Of a stretch of 64,000 bases of DNA, positions 8,746-18,064 are shown piece after piece. The stretch's first letter is position 1. Each line of letters begins with the position of its first letter. This DNA comes from Haemophilus haemolyticus_L (lineage in GTDB: Bacteria > Pseudomonadota > Gammaproteobacteria > Enterobacterales > Pasteurellaceae), in NCBI RefSeq assembly GCF_003490595.1, contig NZ_QQGY01000010.1, positions 1 to 64,000 on the forward strand, in the 5' to 3' direction. The translations under genes and the position numbers were made by a program. The notes under the pieces are model-generated. The model saw only the letters and a program-made list of their open reading frames with translations, did not search any database and was not told the origin of the DNA.

Positions 8746-9324
8746 TTACTCTAGCGAATTTTTGCGCAATTTGCTATCAATAAATCCCCAAAGAAGACCG
8801 ACAATCAAGCCTGATATATGCGCAGCATTTCCCATTTCAATACCAAATAATGGGCTAACAAAACCTAATGCGATCCCCACCAACAACATGGTGAAAAAAC
8901 CTTCTGGCAGATCAAATAAATGATGATTCAACTTATCGCGTATAAATACATAGCCTAGCACAGCATACACAACACCAGAAAGTCCAAAGAAAGCGGGGCC
9001 AGACACATAGTTTTGCACATACCCTGTTATGGCGGAGGCTACAACATACAACATCAATAATTTGACTGAACCAAAAGTGCGCTCAATCATTCCACCGAAA
9101 ATAAAAAACCAAGACAGATTAAACAAAATATGCAAATTAGATAAATGTACCAGTGTATGTGAGATATAGCGCCACGCTTCGCTATCTTGCTCTTCGTAAG
9201 CGGGGTAATGCATCAAATACATAATATCGTCTTCAAAACCCAGCTGTTGAGCAATATAAATAAGCGCACAAAGTGCGGTGAGAATTAGCGTGATTTTTCC
9301 CTGTTGAGCTAAAAAGTTTTTCAT
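8746..9324 (-). CDS. glpG: rhomboid intramembrane serine protease GlpG
   Basis: Six-helix rhomboid protease; the H. influenzae protein is one of the structurally solved GlpGs. The catalytic serine is in GLSG (residues ~114-117) and the catalytic histidine in AHISG (~169). The HILFN loop on TM2 and the ERTFG loop are present. The 192-residue start at 9324 (MKNFLAQQGK) is what I recall for H. influenzae GlpG; eight upstream in-frame codons are basic and not conserved. It lacks the N-terminal cytoplasmic domain found in E. coli GlpG. It sits 29 bases before glpR. Confidence 0.95.
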   Translation of the reverse strand: MKNFLAQQGKITLILTALCALIYIAQQLGFEDDIMYLMHYPAYEEQDSEAWRYISHTLVHLSNLHILFNLSWFFIFGGMIERTFGSVKLLMLYVVASAITGYVQNYVSGPAFFGLSGVVYAVLGYVFIRDKLNHHLFDLPEGFFTMLLVGIALGFVSPLFGIEMGNAAHISGLIVGLLWGFIDSKLRKNSLE

Positions 9325-9350
9325 TCGTGATCTCGTACTTCTGCGCAAAT

Positions 9351-10010
9351 TTAAAAATCAGACTTCGCATTAAAGGTCATTGTTTCCCCTGTAATAGGAT
9401 GGGTAATCGTCAATTCCTCTGCGTGCAAGCATAATCTTGGCGACATAGCTTTAGCCTGTGGATGAGAATAAAATTTATCGCCTAGAATTGGATGCCCCAA
9501 TGCTAACATGTGCAAGCGTAATTGATGAGATCGGCCTGTCACGGGCGTCAGTTTCACGCGAGTACTGTTATTGGGAAAACGTGCTAAAACTTCGAATTTT
9601 GTGACCGCTCTTTTTCCTAAAACAAAATCCAAACGTTGGCGCGGTCGATTTTCCCAATCACAAATCATTGGAAAATTTACCTCGCCATAATCTTTCTCCA
9701 AATGCCCCCAAACAATCGCTTGATAATGTTTTTTCGGTTCACGTTCGCGAAATTGACGTTTTAATTCACGATCCGCCGCCTTACTTAAAGCAAACACAAT
9801 AATACCGCTCGTTGCCATATCCAAACGATGAGCCGGTTCACAAAAGCCGAATTTTTCTTTCACTCGACTCATTGCACTATCGTAATATTGTGGTTGATTG
9901 CCCGGCACAGAAAGCAAACCGCTAGGTTTGTTCACCACGCACAAATGATTATCTTGATAAATAATATCTAAATAAGGTTCAAGAGGCGGATTGTATTCAA
10001 TCAATGCCAT
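9351..10010 (-). CDS. rluA: dual-specificity pseudouridine synthase RluA
   Basis: RluA isomerises U746 of 23S rRNA and U32 of certain tRNAs to pseudouridine. The 219-residue protein closely follows E. coli RluA: YNPPLEPYLDIIYQD at the start, VNKPSGLLSVPG near 29-40, the catalytic HRLDMATSG near 63 (Asp66), LKRQFREREPKK near 86 and GRSHQLRLHMLALGHPILGD near 164. The start at 10010 is chosen by this match rather than the ORF start at 10058, which would overlap rapA. It begins 2 bases after the rapA stop, implying co-transcription. Confidence 0.93.
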   Translation of the reverse strand: MALIEYNPPLEPYLDIIYQDNHLCVVNKPSGLLSVPGNQPQYYDSAMSRVKEKFGFCEPAHRLDMATSGIIVFALSKAADRELKRQFREREPKKHYQAIVWGHLEKDYGEVNFPMICDWENRPRQRLDFVLGKRAVTKFEVLARFPNNSTRVKLTPVTGRSHQLRLHMLALGHPILGDKFYSHPQAKAMSPRLCLHAEELTITHPITGETMTFNAKSDF

Positions 10011-10012
10011 TT

Positions 10013-12784
10013 TTATTCCTTGTTCGTCACAATGACACGCAAGCAATCCAAACGCCAATTTGCTTTAGAAAGCTCGTCCAGTGATTGTATTCGTTGTTGT
10101 TCCAAAATATCAATTTCGCTTTGGCGAATATTTTTATTTACCGCTCGCAAAGCCTGTAAACGGTTAATTTCTGCGCTTAATTGTTGGTCTGCTTGATTTT
10201 TAGCCTCAGAAATAATCGGTTCAGCTAAAGATTTTACGAATTGATCGCCTCGCGTGATCAAGGCTTCAATATTAGCCCGTGCCATTTTCACCATTTGATT
10301 GGCAATATTTTTACCAAGTGGTTTCAATTTGCTATGCAAGGTTTCAAAGGCAACCTGCTCACCAATGTTATTTCCTTTGTTATCAAGCAGCAAACGAATA
10401 GGCGTTGGCGGCAGGAAACGATTGAGCTGTAATCCTTTTGGTGATTGGCTTTCCACCACGTAAATTAATTCAATTAATAAGGTTCCAGCGGGCAGTTGCT
10501 TATTCACAAGCAATGCCATTGCAGCTTTGCCAATATCCCCCGAAGCAACAAGATCAATACCTTGACGAATCATAGGATGATCCCAAGTCAAGAATTCCAT
10601 TTCTTCGCGAGCAAGGGCAAGTTCTCGATCAAAGGTAACCGTCACACCTTCTTCTTTTAAACCTGGAAAATCGGGCACAAGCATTGTCCCTGTTGGGCTA
10701 ATCACAATACTATTTGCCCCAAGTTCCTCTTGTTCTACGCCAATAATATCAAACAATTTTAAGGTAAAATTTACAAGCTCAGGCGAATTATCTTCATCAG
10801 CAATTTGATCCGCTAACGCTTGTGCTTGCTCACCGCCATGAGAATTTAGCTCTAATAAACGATCGCGACCTTTTTCTAACTCAATCTTGAGTTTTTCCCG
10901 TGCGGTTTTAGTTTGTTTTAATAATTCAGAAAATTCATTCTCTGAAAGTGCGGTAGAATTTGACCGCACTTTTTCCAACTCATCGAAAAACTGCGTAAAT
11001 AATGCCATTCCCATTGGACAAGTTTGTTCAAAAGCATTCAGCCCCTCATTGTACCAACGCGCTAAACGACTTTGAGGTGAATCTTTCGCACAAGGCACAT
11101 AAATTTGCACATCACGTTTTTGTCCAATACGATCTAATCTCCCAATACATTGTTCCAATAAATCAGGATTTGTCGGTAAATCAAATAACACTAAATTTGC
11201 TGCGAATTGGAAGTTACGCCCTTCCGAGCCAATACTCGAGCTCAGTAAAACCTGCGCGCCGTTTTCTAAATCCGCAAAATAAGCGGCAGCTCTATCACGT
11301 TCAATAATCGACATTTTTTCGTGGAATACCGCTGCACGAATCGCCTCACGTTCACGTAAAATTTGTTCTAACTGAATCGCCGTTGCCGCTGTCTGACAAA
11401 TCACAAAAATTTTTTCATCGCGATGGAGTTTGAGGAAATCAATCAACCAATCAATTTTCTCATTCTCTTCAGAGAGTGTAATTTGGTGGTAAACACGGTG
11501 CGGAAAACCTTTCACCCCTTGACGTGTATTGCGGAATAACATTCGCCCCGTACCGTGACGATCAATTAAGGCTTGAATCAGTTCCTGACGGGCTCGATGT
11601 TGTTCTTCATCATTATTTGATGCAATTGCTTTAAAAAGTGGCTCGACATCTTGTTCAAGTAACAAATCAGAAATATGATTTTTTTCTACCGCACTTAATG
11701 CCTTATTTGCCAGCAAAGATTCAACGGCATTAACCACAGGTTGATAGCGTTCCTGCTCTTTCACAAAGGTTTGATAATCAAAGAAACGTTCTGGATCCAG
11801 TAAGCGCAAACGAGCAAAATGACTTTCTTGCCCAAGTTGTTCAGGAGTTGCAGTGAGTAACAAAACGGATGGAATGATACGAGCAAGCTGTTCAACTAAT
11901 AAATAAGCTGCACTTGGCGAGGTTTCGGACCAAACAAGATGATGTGCCTCATCCACAATTAAACAGTCAAATTGAGCATTGAGCACCTGCTCTACTCGGT
12001 TTGGATGAGTTTCTAACCAATTCAGCGAACAAATAATTAAGCTTTCAGTTGTAAACGGATTAACCGCATCAAGATCAAAATCGTTGCAACGTTCTTCATC
12101 AAAAAGTGAAAAATGCAAATTAAAACGACGAAGCATTTCCACCAACCATTGATGTTGCAAGGTTTCTGGCACGATAATAAGAACACGTTGCACTTTCTCA
12201 GCAAAAAGTTGATTCTGCAAAATCATTCCTGCTTCAATGGTTTTCCCTAAACCAACCTCATCCGCCAATAATACGCGAGGATTAACTCGATTACCGACTT
12301 CAGCTGCAATATGAAGCTGATGAGGAATTAAACCCGCACGCGTTCCGCGTAAACCACGCAATGGCGATTTAAATTGTGCTTGCTGATGACAAAGCGTACG
12401 ATAACGCAATGCAAAATGGCTGCTACGATCAATTTGCGCTGAAAACAGACGCTCTTTCGCTTGGCTAAAAGAAATAATCGATGAAATATCACGTTCTTGC
12501 ACAATGACATCTTCACCTTGTGGATTTTTAACTAAATAAAATAGCAAACCGTTCATATTTTGAACGTCTAAAATCTCACCTTGCCAGCCTGCTTGATGGG
12601 ATAATGTTTCACCTTTGCTAAATACAATTCGACTTAAAGGCGCTTGTGCAGCAGCATATATACGCGTTTCATCCGCAGCAGGGAAATAAATCGTGACAGT
12701 TCGTTGATCTAATGCGGTAATGATACCTAATCCTAAAGCGTTTTCACTTTCACTCAACCAGCGCTGACCAATAGCAAAGGGCAT
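10013..12784 (-). CDS. rapA: RNA polymerase-associated ATPase RapA
   Basis: RapA (HepA) is a SWI2/SNF2 ATPase that recycles RNA polymerase stalled after transcription. The 923 residues contain an N-terminal Tudor-like domain starting MPFAIGQRW, Walker A DEVGLGKTIEAG near 178, the DEAH box near 277, and helicase C-terminal motifs including SSSIGSEGRNFQ and QCIGRLDRIGQ near 555. The start at 12784 matches E. coli RapA (MPFTLGQRW); the longer frame to 12850 adds a non-conserved basic stretch. It is the first gene of rapA-rluA. Confidence 0.96.
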   Translation of the reverse strand: MPFAIGQRWLSESENALGLGIITALDQRTVTIYFPAADETRIYAAAQAPLSRIVFSKGETLSHQAGWQGEILDVQNMNGLLFYLVKNPQGEDVIVQERDISSIISFSQAKERLFSAQIDRSSHFALRYRTLCHQQAQFKSPLRGLRGTRAGLIPHQLHIAAEVGNRVNPRVLLADEVGLGKTIEAGMILQNQLFAEKVQRVLIIVPETLQHQWLVEMLRRFNLHFSLFDEERCNDFDLDAVNPFTTESLIICSLNWLETHPNRVEQVLNAQFDCLIVDEAHHLVWSETSPSAAYLLVEQLARIIPSVLLLTATPEQLGQESHFARLRLLDPERFFDYQTFVKEQERYQPVVNAVESLLANKALSAVEKNHISDLLLEQDVEPLFKAIASNNDEEQHRARQELIQALIDRHGTGRMLFRNTRQGVKGFPHRVYHQITLSEENEKIDWLIDFLKLHRDEKIFVICQTAATAIQLEQILREREAIRAAVFHEKMSIIERDRAAAYFADLENGAQVLLSSSIGSEGRNFQFAANLVLFDLPTNPDLLEQCIGRLDRIGQKRDVQIYVPCAKDSPQSRLARWYNEGLNAFEQTCPMGMALFTQFFDELEKVRSNSTALSENEFSELLKQTKTAREKLKIELEKGRDRLLELNSHGGEQAQALADQIADEDNSPELVNFTLKLFDIIGVEQEELGANSIVISPTGTMLVPDFPGLKEEGVTVTFDRELALAREEMEFLTWDHPMIRQGIDLVASGDIGKAAMALLVNKQLPAGTLLIELIYVVESQSPKGLQLNRFLPPTPIRLLLDNKGNNIGEQVAFETLHSKLKPLGKNIANQMVKMARANIEALITRGDQFVKSLAEPIISEAKNQADQQLSAEINRLQALRAVNKNIRQSEIDILEQQRIQSLDELSKANWRLDCLRVIVTNKE

Positions 12785-12895
12785 AATAATTCTCTTTCTG
12801 ATTCGTATTGATAAAATTTGGGGGCGTATTGTAGCTTGCTTAAATAGCAAAAGAAATTAATAAAAGAGAATAAAAAAATGGATTGAAGAAATAAA

Positions 12896-12972
<77 letters not shown>

Positions 12973-13020
12973 ATTCAAAGGATTTCTTTTGTACGGAATT
13001 TCAAGACAATATAAAAGAAG

Positions 13021-13097
13021 TGGTCGGCGAGATAGGATTTGAACCTACGACCCACTGGTCCCAAACCAGTTGCGCTACCAAGCTGCGCTACTCGCCG
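13021..13097 (-). tRNA. tRNA-Pro (anticodon TGG)
   Basis: A 77-base cloverleaf on the minus strand, nearly the same as E. coli proM: acceptor CGGCGAG pairs with CTCGCCG, the anticodon loop is TTTGGGA with anticodon TGG, the T-loop is GTTCAAATCC and CCA is encoded. It is the first gene of the two-tRNA unit. Confidence 0.96.
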
Positions 13098-13110
13098 ACG
13101 AGTGCGGTCA

Positions 13111-13138
13111 ATTATAGGTTTGTTTTTATCTCAGTCAA
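13111..13138 (-). promoter_or_regulatory. promoter of the tRNA-Pro/tRNA-Arg unit
   Basis: Minus strand: -35 TTGACT (13133-13138), 16-base spacer and -10 TATAAT (13111-13116). The -10 is 13 bases before the mature tRNA-Pro 5' end, so transcription would start very close to it. The spacer side also carries an uptake signal. Confidence 0.8.
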
Positions 13139-13207
13139 TTAATTTTTTGATTTTTTAATTTAATTGTTCAAAATTATTCCACTTTAGGAAAAATGCCCCC
13201 TTTTTCG

Positions 13208-13235
13208 TTGTAAAAAAATCATTGTCCGCTAAAAT
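13208..13235 (+). promoter_or_regulatory. putative folD promoter
   Basis: -35-like TTGTAA (13208-13213), 16-base spacer, -10-like TAAAAT (13230-13235), placed 40 bases before the folD start and divergent from the tRNA promoter. Confidence 0.5.
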
Positions 13236-13275
13236 AGCAAACGCTTTCTTTCCCATCATTCAAAAGGACAGCTCA

Positions 13276-14124
13276 ATGACCGCACAAATCATCTCTGGTA
13301 CCGCACTTTCAAAAAAAATTAAAGCCGATGTGGCAGATAAAATCACCCATTACGTTAAGCAAGGAAAACGCGCGCCTGGGCTTGCTGTCATTCTCGTGGG
13401 TGCCGATCCTGCTTCGCAAATCTATGTCGGTAATAAACGTAAAAGTTGTGAAGAAATTGGTATTCTCTCTAAATCTTATGATCTGCCAGATACCACCACG
13501 CAAGAGGAATTGTTAGCGGTTATTGACCAGCTTAATGCTGATAAAAATATTGATGGTATTTTGGTGCAGCTACCGTTACCCAAACAAATTAATACAGAAG
13601 CAATAATTGAAAGAATCGACCCGAAAAAAGATGTGGATGGTTTCCATCCTTACAATGTTGGGCTTTTATGCCAACGTATTCCAACTTTACGTGCCTGCAC
13701 TCCTTATGGCGTAATGAAACTATTAGAAACAACGGGCATTGACTTACATGGCAAACACGCAGTAATTGTAGGCGCATCCAATATTGTCGGACGCCCAATG
13801 TCTTTAGAATTATTATTAGCAGGCGCAACTGTCACAGTAACTCATCGATTTACCAAAGATTTAGAAAGCCATGCTCGCCAAGCAGATATACTTGTCGTCG
13901 CGGTAGGTAAGCCGAATTTGATTCCCGGAGATTGGATCAAAGAAAGTGCGGTAGTCATTGATGTCGGAATTAACCGCCTAGATGGAAAATTAGTAGGCGA
14001 TGTAGAGTTTGATAAAGCAGCAGAAAAAGCGGCATATATTACCCCCGTTCCCGGCGGTGTTGGGCCAATGACCGTTGCAATGTTAATGAGCAACACACTT
14101 TACGCTTATGAACACAACAAATAG
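13276..14124 (+). CDS. folD: bifunctional methylene-THF dehydrogenase/cyclohydrolase FolD
   Basis: FolD interconverts 5,10-methylene-, methenyl- and 10-formyl-tetrahydrofolate with NADP+ in one-carbon metabolism. The 282-residue product carries the signatures YVGNKRKSCEEIGI (catalytic Lys near 54), GILVQLPLPKQI near 95 and the NADP-binding VIVGASNIVGRPMS near 162, ending PVPGGVGPMTVAML near 260. The start at 13276 (MTAQIISG) has a good ribosome site (AAAGGA) 8 bases upstream; the longer ORF from 13222 is not conserved. A monocistronic unit ending in a hairpin. Confidence 0.96.
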   Translation: MTAQIISGTALSKKIKADVADKITHYVKQGKRAPGLAVILVGADPASQIYVGNKRKSCEEIGILSKSYDLPDTTTQEELLAVIDQLNADKNIDGILVQLPLPKQINTEAIIERIDPKKDVDGFHPYNVGLLCQRIPTLRACTPYGVMKLLETTGIDLHGKHAVIVGASNIVGRPMSLELLLAGATVTVTHRFTKDLESHARQADILVVAVGKPNLIPGDWIKESAVVIDVGINRLDGKLVGDVEFDKAAEKAAYITPVPGGVGPMTVAMLMSNTLYAYEHNK

Positions 14125-14153
14125 CTTTGTATAAAAGAATCTTATCACAAGAA

Positions 14154-14188
14154 AAATGGGTTAAAGCCTTATTCGCTTTAACCCATTT
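14154..14188. terminator. bidirectional terminator between folD and the DASS transporter
   Basis: Perfect 13-base arms AAATGGGTTAAAG (14154-14166) and CTTTAACCCATTT (14176-14188), AT-rich outside the stem, lie between the two convergent stops. Confidence 0.8.
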
Positions 14189-14229
14189 ATTTTAATCATT
14201 CAAGAATTTTGTAAATAATCAAATCTAAA

Positions 14230-15615
14230 TTAGTTCAACCAGAACATATAGCCGACAGTTGCAATCACGACGATACACACTAAATTCAATACGAAACCAG
14301 CTTTTACCATTTCACTTTGTTTCACTTGTCCAGAACCAAATACAATAGCATTTGGAGGTGTTGCAACTGGTAACATGAAGGCACAGGATGCACCAATACC
14401 AATAATTAATGCTAAACCAATTTCAGGCATACCCAATGATTGGGCGATAGAAATAAATATTGGGACGAGTAGTGCCGCACTTGCTGTGTTAGAAGTAAAT
14501 TCAGTTAAGAAAATAATGAATGCTGCAACTAACAAGCCAATAAGATAGAAATGTTGTCCTTCAATCATAAAGACAATACTATCTGCTAAAATTTTACTTG
14601 CTCCAGAATCCTTCAATACCGCACTTAATGTTAATCCACCACCGAAAAGCATTAATACGCCCCAATCGGTACTTTCTTGAATTTGTTTCCAGCTTGCAAT
14701 GCCCGTAGAACAAATCACAATAGCGGCTAATAAAGCGACGACACTATCGAAGCTCGCAATATTTTTCTGCAAACCAAGTAAGCCTGAAATCAGCGGATTA
14801 ATTTGCCCACTAAATACCCAAGTTAAAGCAATTACAACAAAAATAACAAGTGTTAATACACGCACTGAATTCATTTCAATGCTTTCAAAAGATTGCTCAA
14901 AATTAATATGAAGTTTTGGCTTAAAAATAATGTAAAGCGTACCAATCATCAGTGGTAGTAAAATGATCATTATTGGTAAACCGTACCATAACCAATCTGC
15001 AAAAGTTAAATGTAAGTTACTTGCTACAATCGCATTCGGTGGGCTACCCACAAGGGTTCCCATACCACCAATTGATGCACTATAAGCAATCCCTAACAAT
15101 ACAAACACATAAGTATTATGTTCTTTCTCACGATCAAGTTGGCTTAAAATTCCCATTGCGAGGGGTAACATCATGGCTGCAGTTGCCGTGTTACTCATCC
15201 ACATAGAAAGGAAGGCTGTAATCAAAAAGAGATAAATAATGGCAATAAATAAATTACCACGCGCTAACGCCATAATCTTATTAGCAATCATTTTATCAAG
15301 TTTTTGAATATGTAAGGCTGTAGCCAAAGAAAAGCCACCAAAGAATAAAAAGATTGTAGGATCAGCAAAAGCCACTAAGGCTTGTTTAGTACTCACTAAA
15401 TCTAGCGCGATCGCCAATAATGGCACCAATAATGCGGTAACCGTAACATGCAATGCCTCGGTTAACCAAAGCACTGCAACAAAAGCCAATAAAGCTAAAC
15501 CAGCACTAGCCTTTGGGTCATAAGGTAGCACATTTAATAACACAAAAAACAGCACTATATCTAAAATAAAAATAATGCCACTTTTATGATTCTTGAAAGA
15601 TTTCATCTCAGTCAT
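14230..15615 (-). CDS. DASS (SLC13) family sodium/dicarboxylate-type transporter
   Basis: A 461-residue polytopic inner-membrane protein of the divalent anion:Na+ symporter family (VcINDY relatives; Rd HI0608). Both substrate-binding SNT motifs are present: MSNTATAAMM near residue 140 and TSNTASAAL near 377, the latter in the second inverted repeat. The conserved VATPPNAIVFGSG near 427 is also seen. Likely substrates are C4-dicarboxylates or related anions coupled to sodium; the sequence does not decide which. The start at 15615 follows GGAGGAG. Monocistronic. Confidence 0.88.
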   Translation of the reverse strand: MTEMKSFKNHKSGIIFILDIVLFFVLLNVLPYDPKASAGLALLAFVAVLWLTEALHVTVTALLVPLLAIALDLVSTKQALVAFADPTIFLFFGGFSLATALHIQKLDKMIANKIMALARGNLFIAIIYLFLITAFLSMWMSNTATAAMMLPLAMGILSQLDREKEHNTYVFVLLGIAYSASIGGMGTLVGSPPNAIVASNLHLTFADWLWYGLPIMIILLPLMIGTLYIIFKPKLHINFEQSFESIEMNSVRVLTLVIFVVIALTWVFSGQINPLISGLLGLQKNIASFDSVVALLAAIVICSTGIASWKQIQESTDWGVLMLFGGGLTLSAVLKDSGASKILADSIVFMIEGQHFYLIGLLVAAFIIFLTEFTSNTASAALLVPIFISIAQSLGMPEIGLALIIGIGASCAFMLPVATPPNAIVFGSGQVKQSEMVKAGFVLNLVCIVVIATVGYMFWLN

Positions 15616-15725
15616 AAAGCTCCTCCGTTAGTGTTCTAACTCGAACGGACTACAATGTTAAATGAATGTTAATAAGTTGCAATGCTCAATTTTCAGAAAT
15701 GTGATCTAGTGCAATAAATTTTGAT

Positions 15726-15758
15726 AAAAAAAGTGCGGTTATTTTTCACCGCACTTTT
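15726..15758 (-). terminator. uptake-signal hairpin terminator after rraA
   Basis: Inverted uptake signals AAGTGCGGT (15731-15739) and ACCGCACTT (15748-15756) with flanking A/T runs, 11 bases beyond the rraA stop. Confidence 0.85.
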
Positions 15759-15769
15759 GCTCTTTCGTA

Positions 15770-16267
15770 TTATTCGTCCGAATCATCTAAATCTAAGGGC
15801 TCTTGCGAAAGTATAATTCCTGTCAGATCTGCGTAAATATAATCTTCTGGGAAAAAGGTTACGCCACCAAAGTTTACTGGAACATCACTCTCACCAGCTG
15901 TGCTTTCATCTGCACTAACTGGAATTGGCGCAAGGGCATGAATACCAATATCGAGGTTTTCTAATTGCTGAATTTGGCGTACTGCACCATATACAATAAT
16001 GCCTTCCCAACCATTATCAACAGCAAGTTGAGCCAATTCTGCATCAATCAAACCACGGCGTACCGCACCACCGCCATCAACGATAAGCACTCGACCTTCG
16101 CCATTTTCTTCTAATACTTCAGCAATTAATCCATTACTTTCAAAGCATTTTACCGTAGTGACTTTACCGTAAAAATTACTTACGCCACCAAAACTTGAAA
16201 AAATTGGCTCGACTACATCCACTTGTTCTGCATAAAGATCGCAAAGTTCTGAAGTATCAATAAACAT
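15770..16267 (-). CDS. rraA: ribonuclease E activity regulator RraA
   Basis: RraA binds the C-terminal part of RNase E and inhibits RNA degradation globally; the fold resembles class II HMG/CHA aldolases. The 165 residues start MFIDTSELCDLY and include VDGGGAVRRGLIDAELAQLA near 82-101, where G-G-x-x-R and D residues of the aldolase-like site lie, and the conserved YGAVRQ near 112. The acidic tail PLDLDDSDE is typical. In E. coli the order menA-rraA is the same; a 51-base gap separates them here. Confidence 0.94.
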   Translation of the reverse strand: MFIDTSELCDLYAEQVDVVEPIFSSFGGVSNFYGKVTTVKCFESNGLIAEVLEENGEGRVLIVDGGGAVRRGLIDAELAQLAVDNGWEGIIVYGAVRQIQQLENLDIGIHALAPIPVSADESTAGESDVPVNFGGVTFFPEDYIYADLTGIILSQEPLDLDDSDE

Positions 16268-16318
16268 AACTTTCCCCTATCGATTGTTGAAATTTTGTTT
16301 GCTTTAGTATATGCCGAT

Positions 16319-17230
16319 TTAGCCGATAAGCAAGCCTAAACTAAACAAGATATTGATTAATAACGAAATCATAGACATTTGAGCCAACATTGGACGCAAT
16401 TCACTTGGCTGCTGACTGCGATAAACAAAGATCGCATGTTTAGCTAACAGCGGCATTGCCAATACAAATAAATAATTTGTCCAAGAAATAGCCGTTGCCA
16501 CCGCAAATGCCAAATAACATAGGGCCGCCACACTTAATAAAATACAATGATAAACACGCCCTTTATATGCACCTAAACGAACAGCTAAGGTATTTTTGCC
16601 AGCTTTCGCATCCTGTTCAATGTCGCGTAAATTATTGATATTTAATACCGCACTTGCCAATAAACCAGAACCAATAGCAGGCAAAATAATGTGGCTATCA
16701 ATACTGTGAGTTTGCAAATAATAAGTGCCGCCAACACCAAGCAAACCAAAAAATACTAATACAGAAATATCGCCTAATCCCATATAGCCATAAGGTTTTA
16801 CCCCAACCGTATAAGTAATAGCAGCAACAATAGCTAAAATACCAAGCCCAGCGAAAGCGAATAAATCCGAGAGGTTTTCATAAGCGATTCCAATCAAGAA
16901 ACTTCCTGAAAGAAAACTTGCCACCACCATTAGAATTAATCCACATTTCAGTTCTTTGGCTGAAATTGCGCCTTTTTGAATGCCACGTAATGGCCCAATA
17001 CGTTCTTCAGTATCTGAACCTTTTTGATGATCCCCATAATCATTGGCAAAATTAGAAAGCACCTGCAATAAAATTGTCGTAAGTAAACAAAGCGCCATTA
17101 CAAGCCCATTAAAACCTTGTGGATTCGCCCAATAACCTAATGCCGAACCTGTGAAAATCGATGCCAACGCTAAGGGCAAAGTTTTTGGTCGAGCCGTTTC
17201 CCACCACATTTTCAATTTTTCATTTGTCAT
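16319..17230 (-). CDS. menA: 1,4-dihydroxy-2-naphthoate polyprenyltransferase MenA
   Basis: Inner-membrane UbiA-family prenyltransferase that attaches the polyprenyl tail to 1,4-dihydroxy-2-naphthoate to give demethylmenaquinone, needed for anaerobic respiration. The first aspartate-rich motif NFANDYGDHQKGSDTEER spans residues ~61-78, the second NNLRDIEQDAKAGKNTLA ~198-215, with several hydrophobic helices. The 303-residue length is normal. It lies upstream of rraA and divergent from trmO, with an uptake signal in the shared upstream region. Confidence 0.95.
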   Translation of the reverse strand: MTNEKLKMWWETARPKTLPLALASIFTGSALGYWANPQGFNGLVMALCLLTTILLQVLSNFANDYGDHQKGSDTEERIGPLRGIQKGAISAKELKCGLILMVVASFLSGSFLIGIAYENLSDLFAFAGLGILAIVAAITYTVGVKPYGYMGLGDISVLVFFGLLGVGGTYYLQTHSIDSHIILPAIGSGLLASAVLNINNLRDIEQDAKAGKNTLAVRLGAYKGRVYHCILLSVAALCYLAFAVATAISWTNYLFVLAMPLLAKHAIFVYRSQQPSELRPMLAQMSMISLLINILFSLGLLIG

Positions 17231-17292
17231 TTTTTTTTGACCGCACTTTTGATTACAATAAGCCGCACATTCTACACTAAGATACCCAATTT

Positions 17293-18012
17293 ATGAATGA
17301 TTTAACCTTATCACCTATCGCCATTATCCACACACCTTACAAAGAAAAATTCTCCGTACCACGCCAACCTAATTTAGTTGAAGACGGAGTAGGCATTGTA
17401 GAACTCTTACCGCCATATAATTCGCCTGAAGCCGTACGAGGATTGGAACAATTCAGTCACCTTTGGTTAATTTTTCAGTTTGACCAAATCCAACAAGGAA
17501 AATGGCAACCCACAGTACGCCCTCCGCGGTTAGGCGGTAATCAACGAGTTGGCGTGTTTGCTTCACGTGCAACGCACCGTCCGAATCCTCTCGGTTTATC
17601 CAAAGTAGAATTACGTCAAGTAGAATGCATCAACGGTAACGTTTTTCTCCATTTAGGTGCGGTGGATTTAGTGGATGGCACACCCATTTTCGATATCAAA
17701 CCCTATATTGCCTATGCAGATAGTGAGCCAAATGCACAATCGAGCTTTGCCCAAGAAAAACCACCAGTAAAACTGACTGTTGAATTTACCGAGCAAGCTA
17801 AAAGTGCGGTAAAAAAACGAGAAGAAAAACGGCCGCACTTAAGTCGTTTTATTCGCCAAGTGCTAGAGCAAGATCCGCGTCCAGCCTATCAACAAGGTAA
17901 ACCGAGTGATCGTATTTATGGTATGAGTTTGTATGAATTTAATGTGAAATGGCGAATTAAAGCAGGCACGGTGAATTGTGTAGAAGTGATTGAAATAGAA
18001 AAAGACAAATAG
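17293..18012 (+). CDS. trmO: tRNA (N6-threonylcarbamoyladenosine37-N6)-methyltransferase TrmO
   Basis: TrmO (TsaA/YaeB; Rd HI0510) methylates N6 of t6A37 in tRNA-Thr with SAM. The 239 residues hold the N-terminal beta-barrel domain with FSVPRQPNLV near 19-28, FDQIQ, and the SAM-site block RATHRPNPLGLSKVEL near 92-107, then DGTPIFDIKPY near 129. A C-terminal family extension includes RIYGMSLYEFNVKWRI. It is divergent from menA with a 62-base gap. An inverted uptake-signal pair lies within the coding region at 17810-17838. Confidence 0.93.
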   Translation: MNDLTLSPIAIIHTPYKEKFSVPRQPNLVEDGVGIVELLPPYNSPEAVRGLEQFSHLWLIFQFDQIQQGKWQPTVRPPRLGGNQRVGVFASRATHRPNPLGLSKVELRQVECINGNVFLHLGAVDLVDGTPIFDIKPYIAYADSEPNAQSSFAQEKPPVKLTVEFTEQAKSAVKKREEKRPHLSRFIRQVLEQDPRPAYQQGKPSDRIYGMSLYEFNVKWRIKAGTVNCVEVIEIEKDK

Positions 18013-18027
18013 ATGACATATATAAAT

Positions 18028-18048
18028 AAGGCAGGGAATCCCTGCCTT
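18028..18048. terminator. hairpin between trmO and tehA
   Basis: Ten-base perfect arms AAGGCAGGGA (18028-18037) and TCCCTGCCTT (18039-18048), almost without a loop, lie between convergent stops. A T-run is lacking, so efficiency is uncertain. Confidence 0.6.
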
Positions 18049-18064
18049 AGTCGATTTAAATGCC

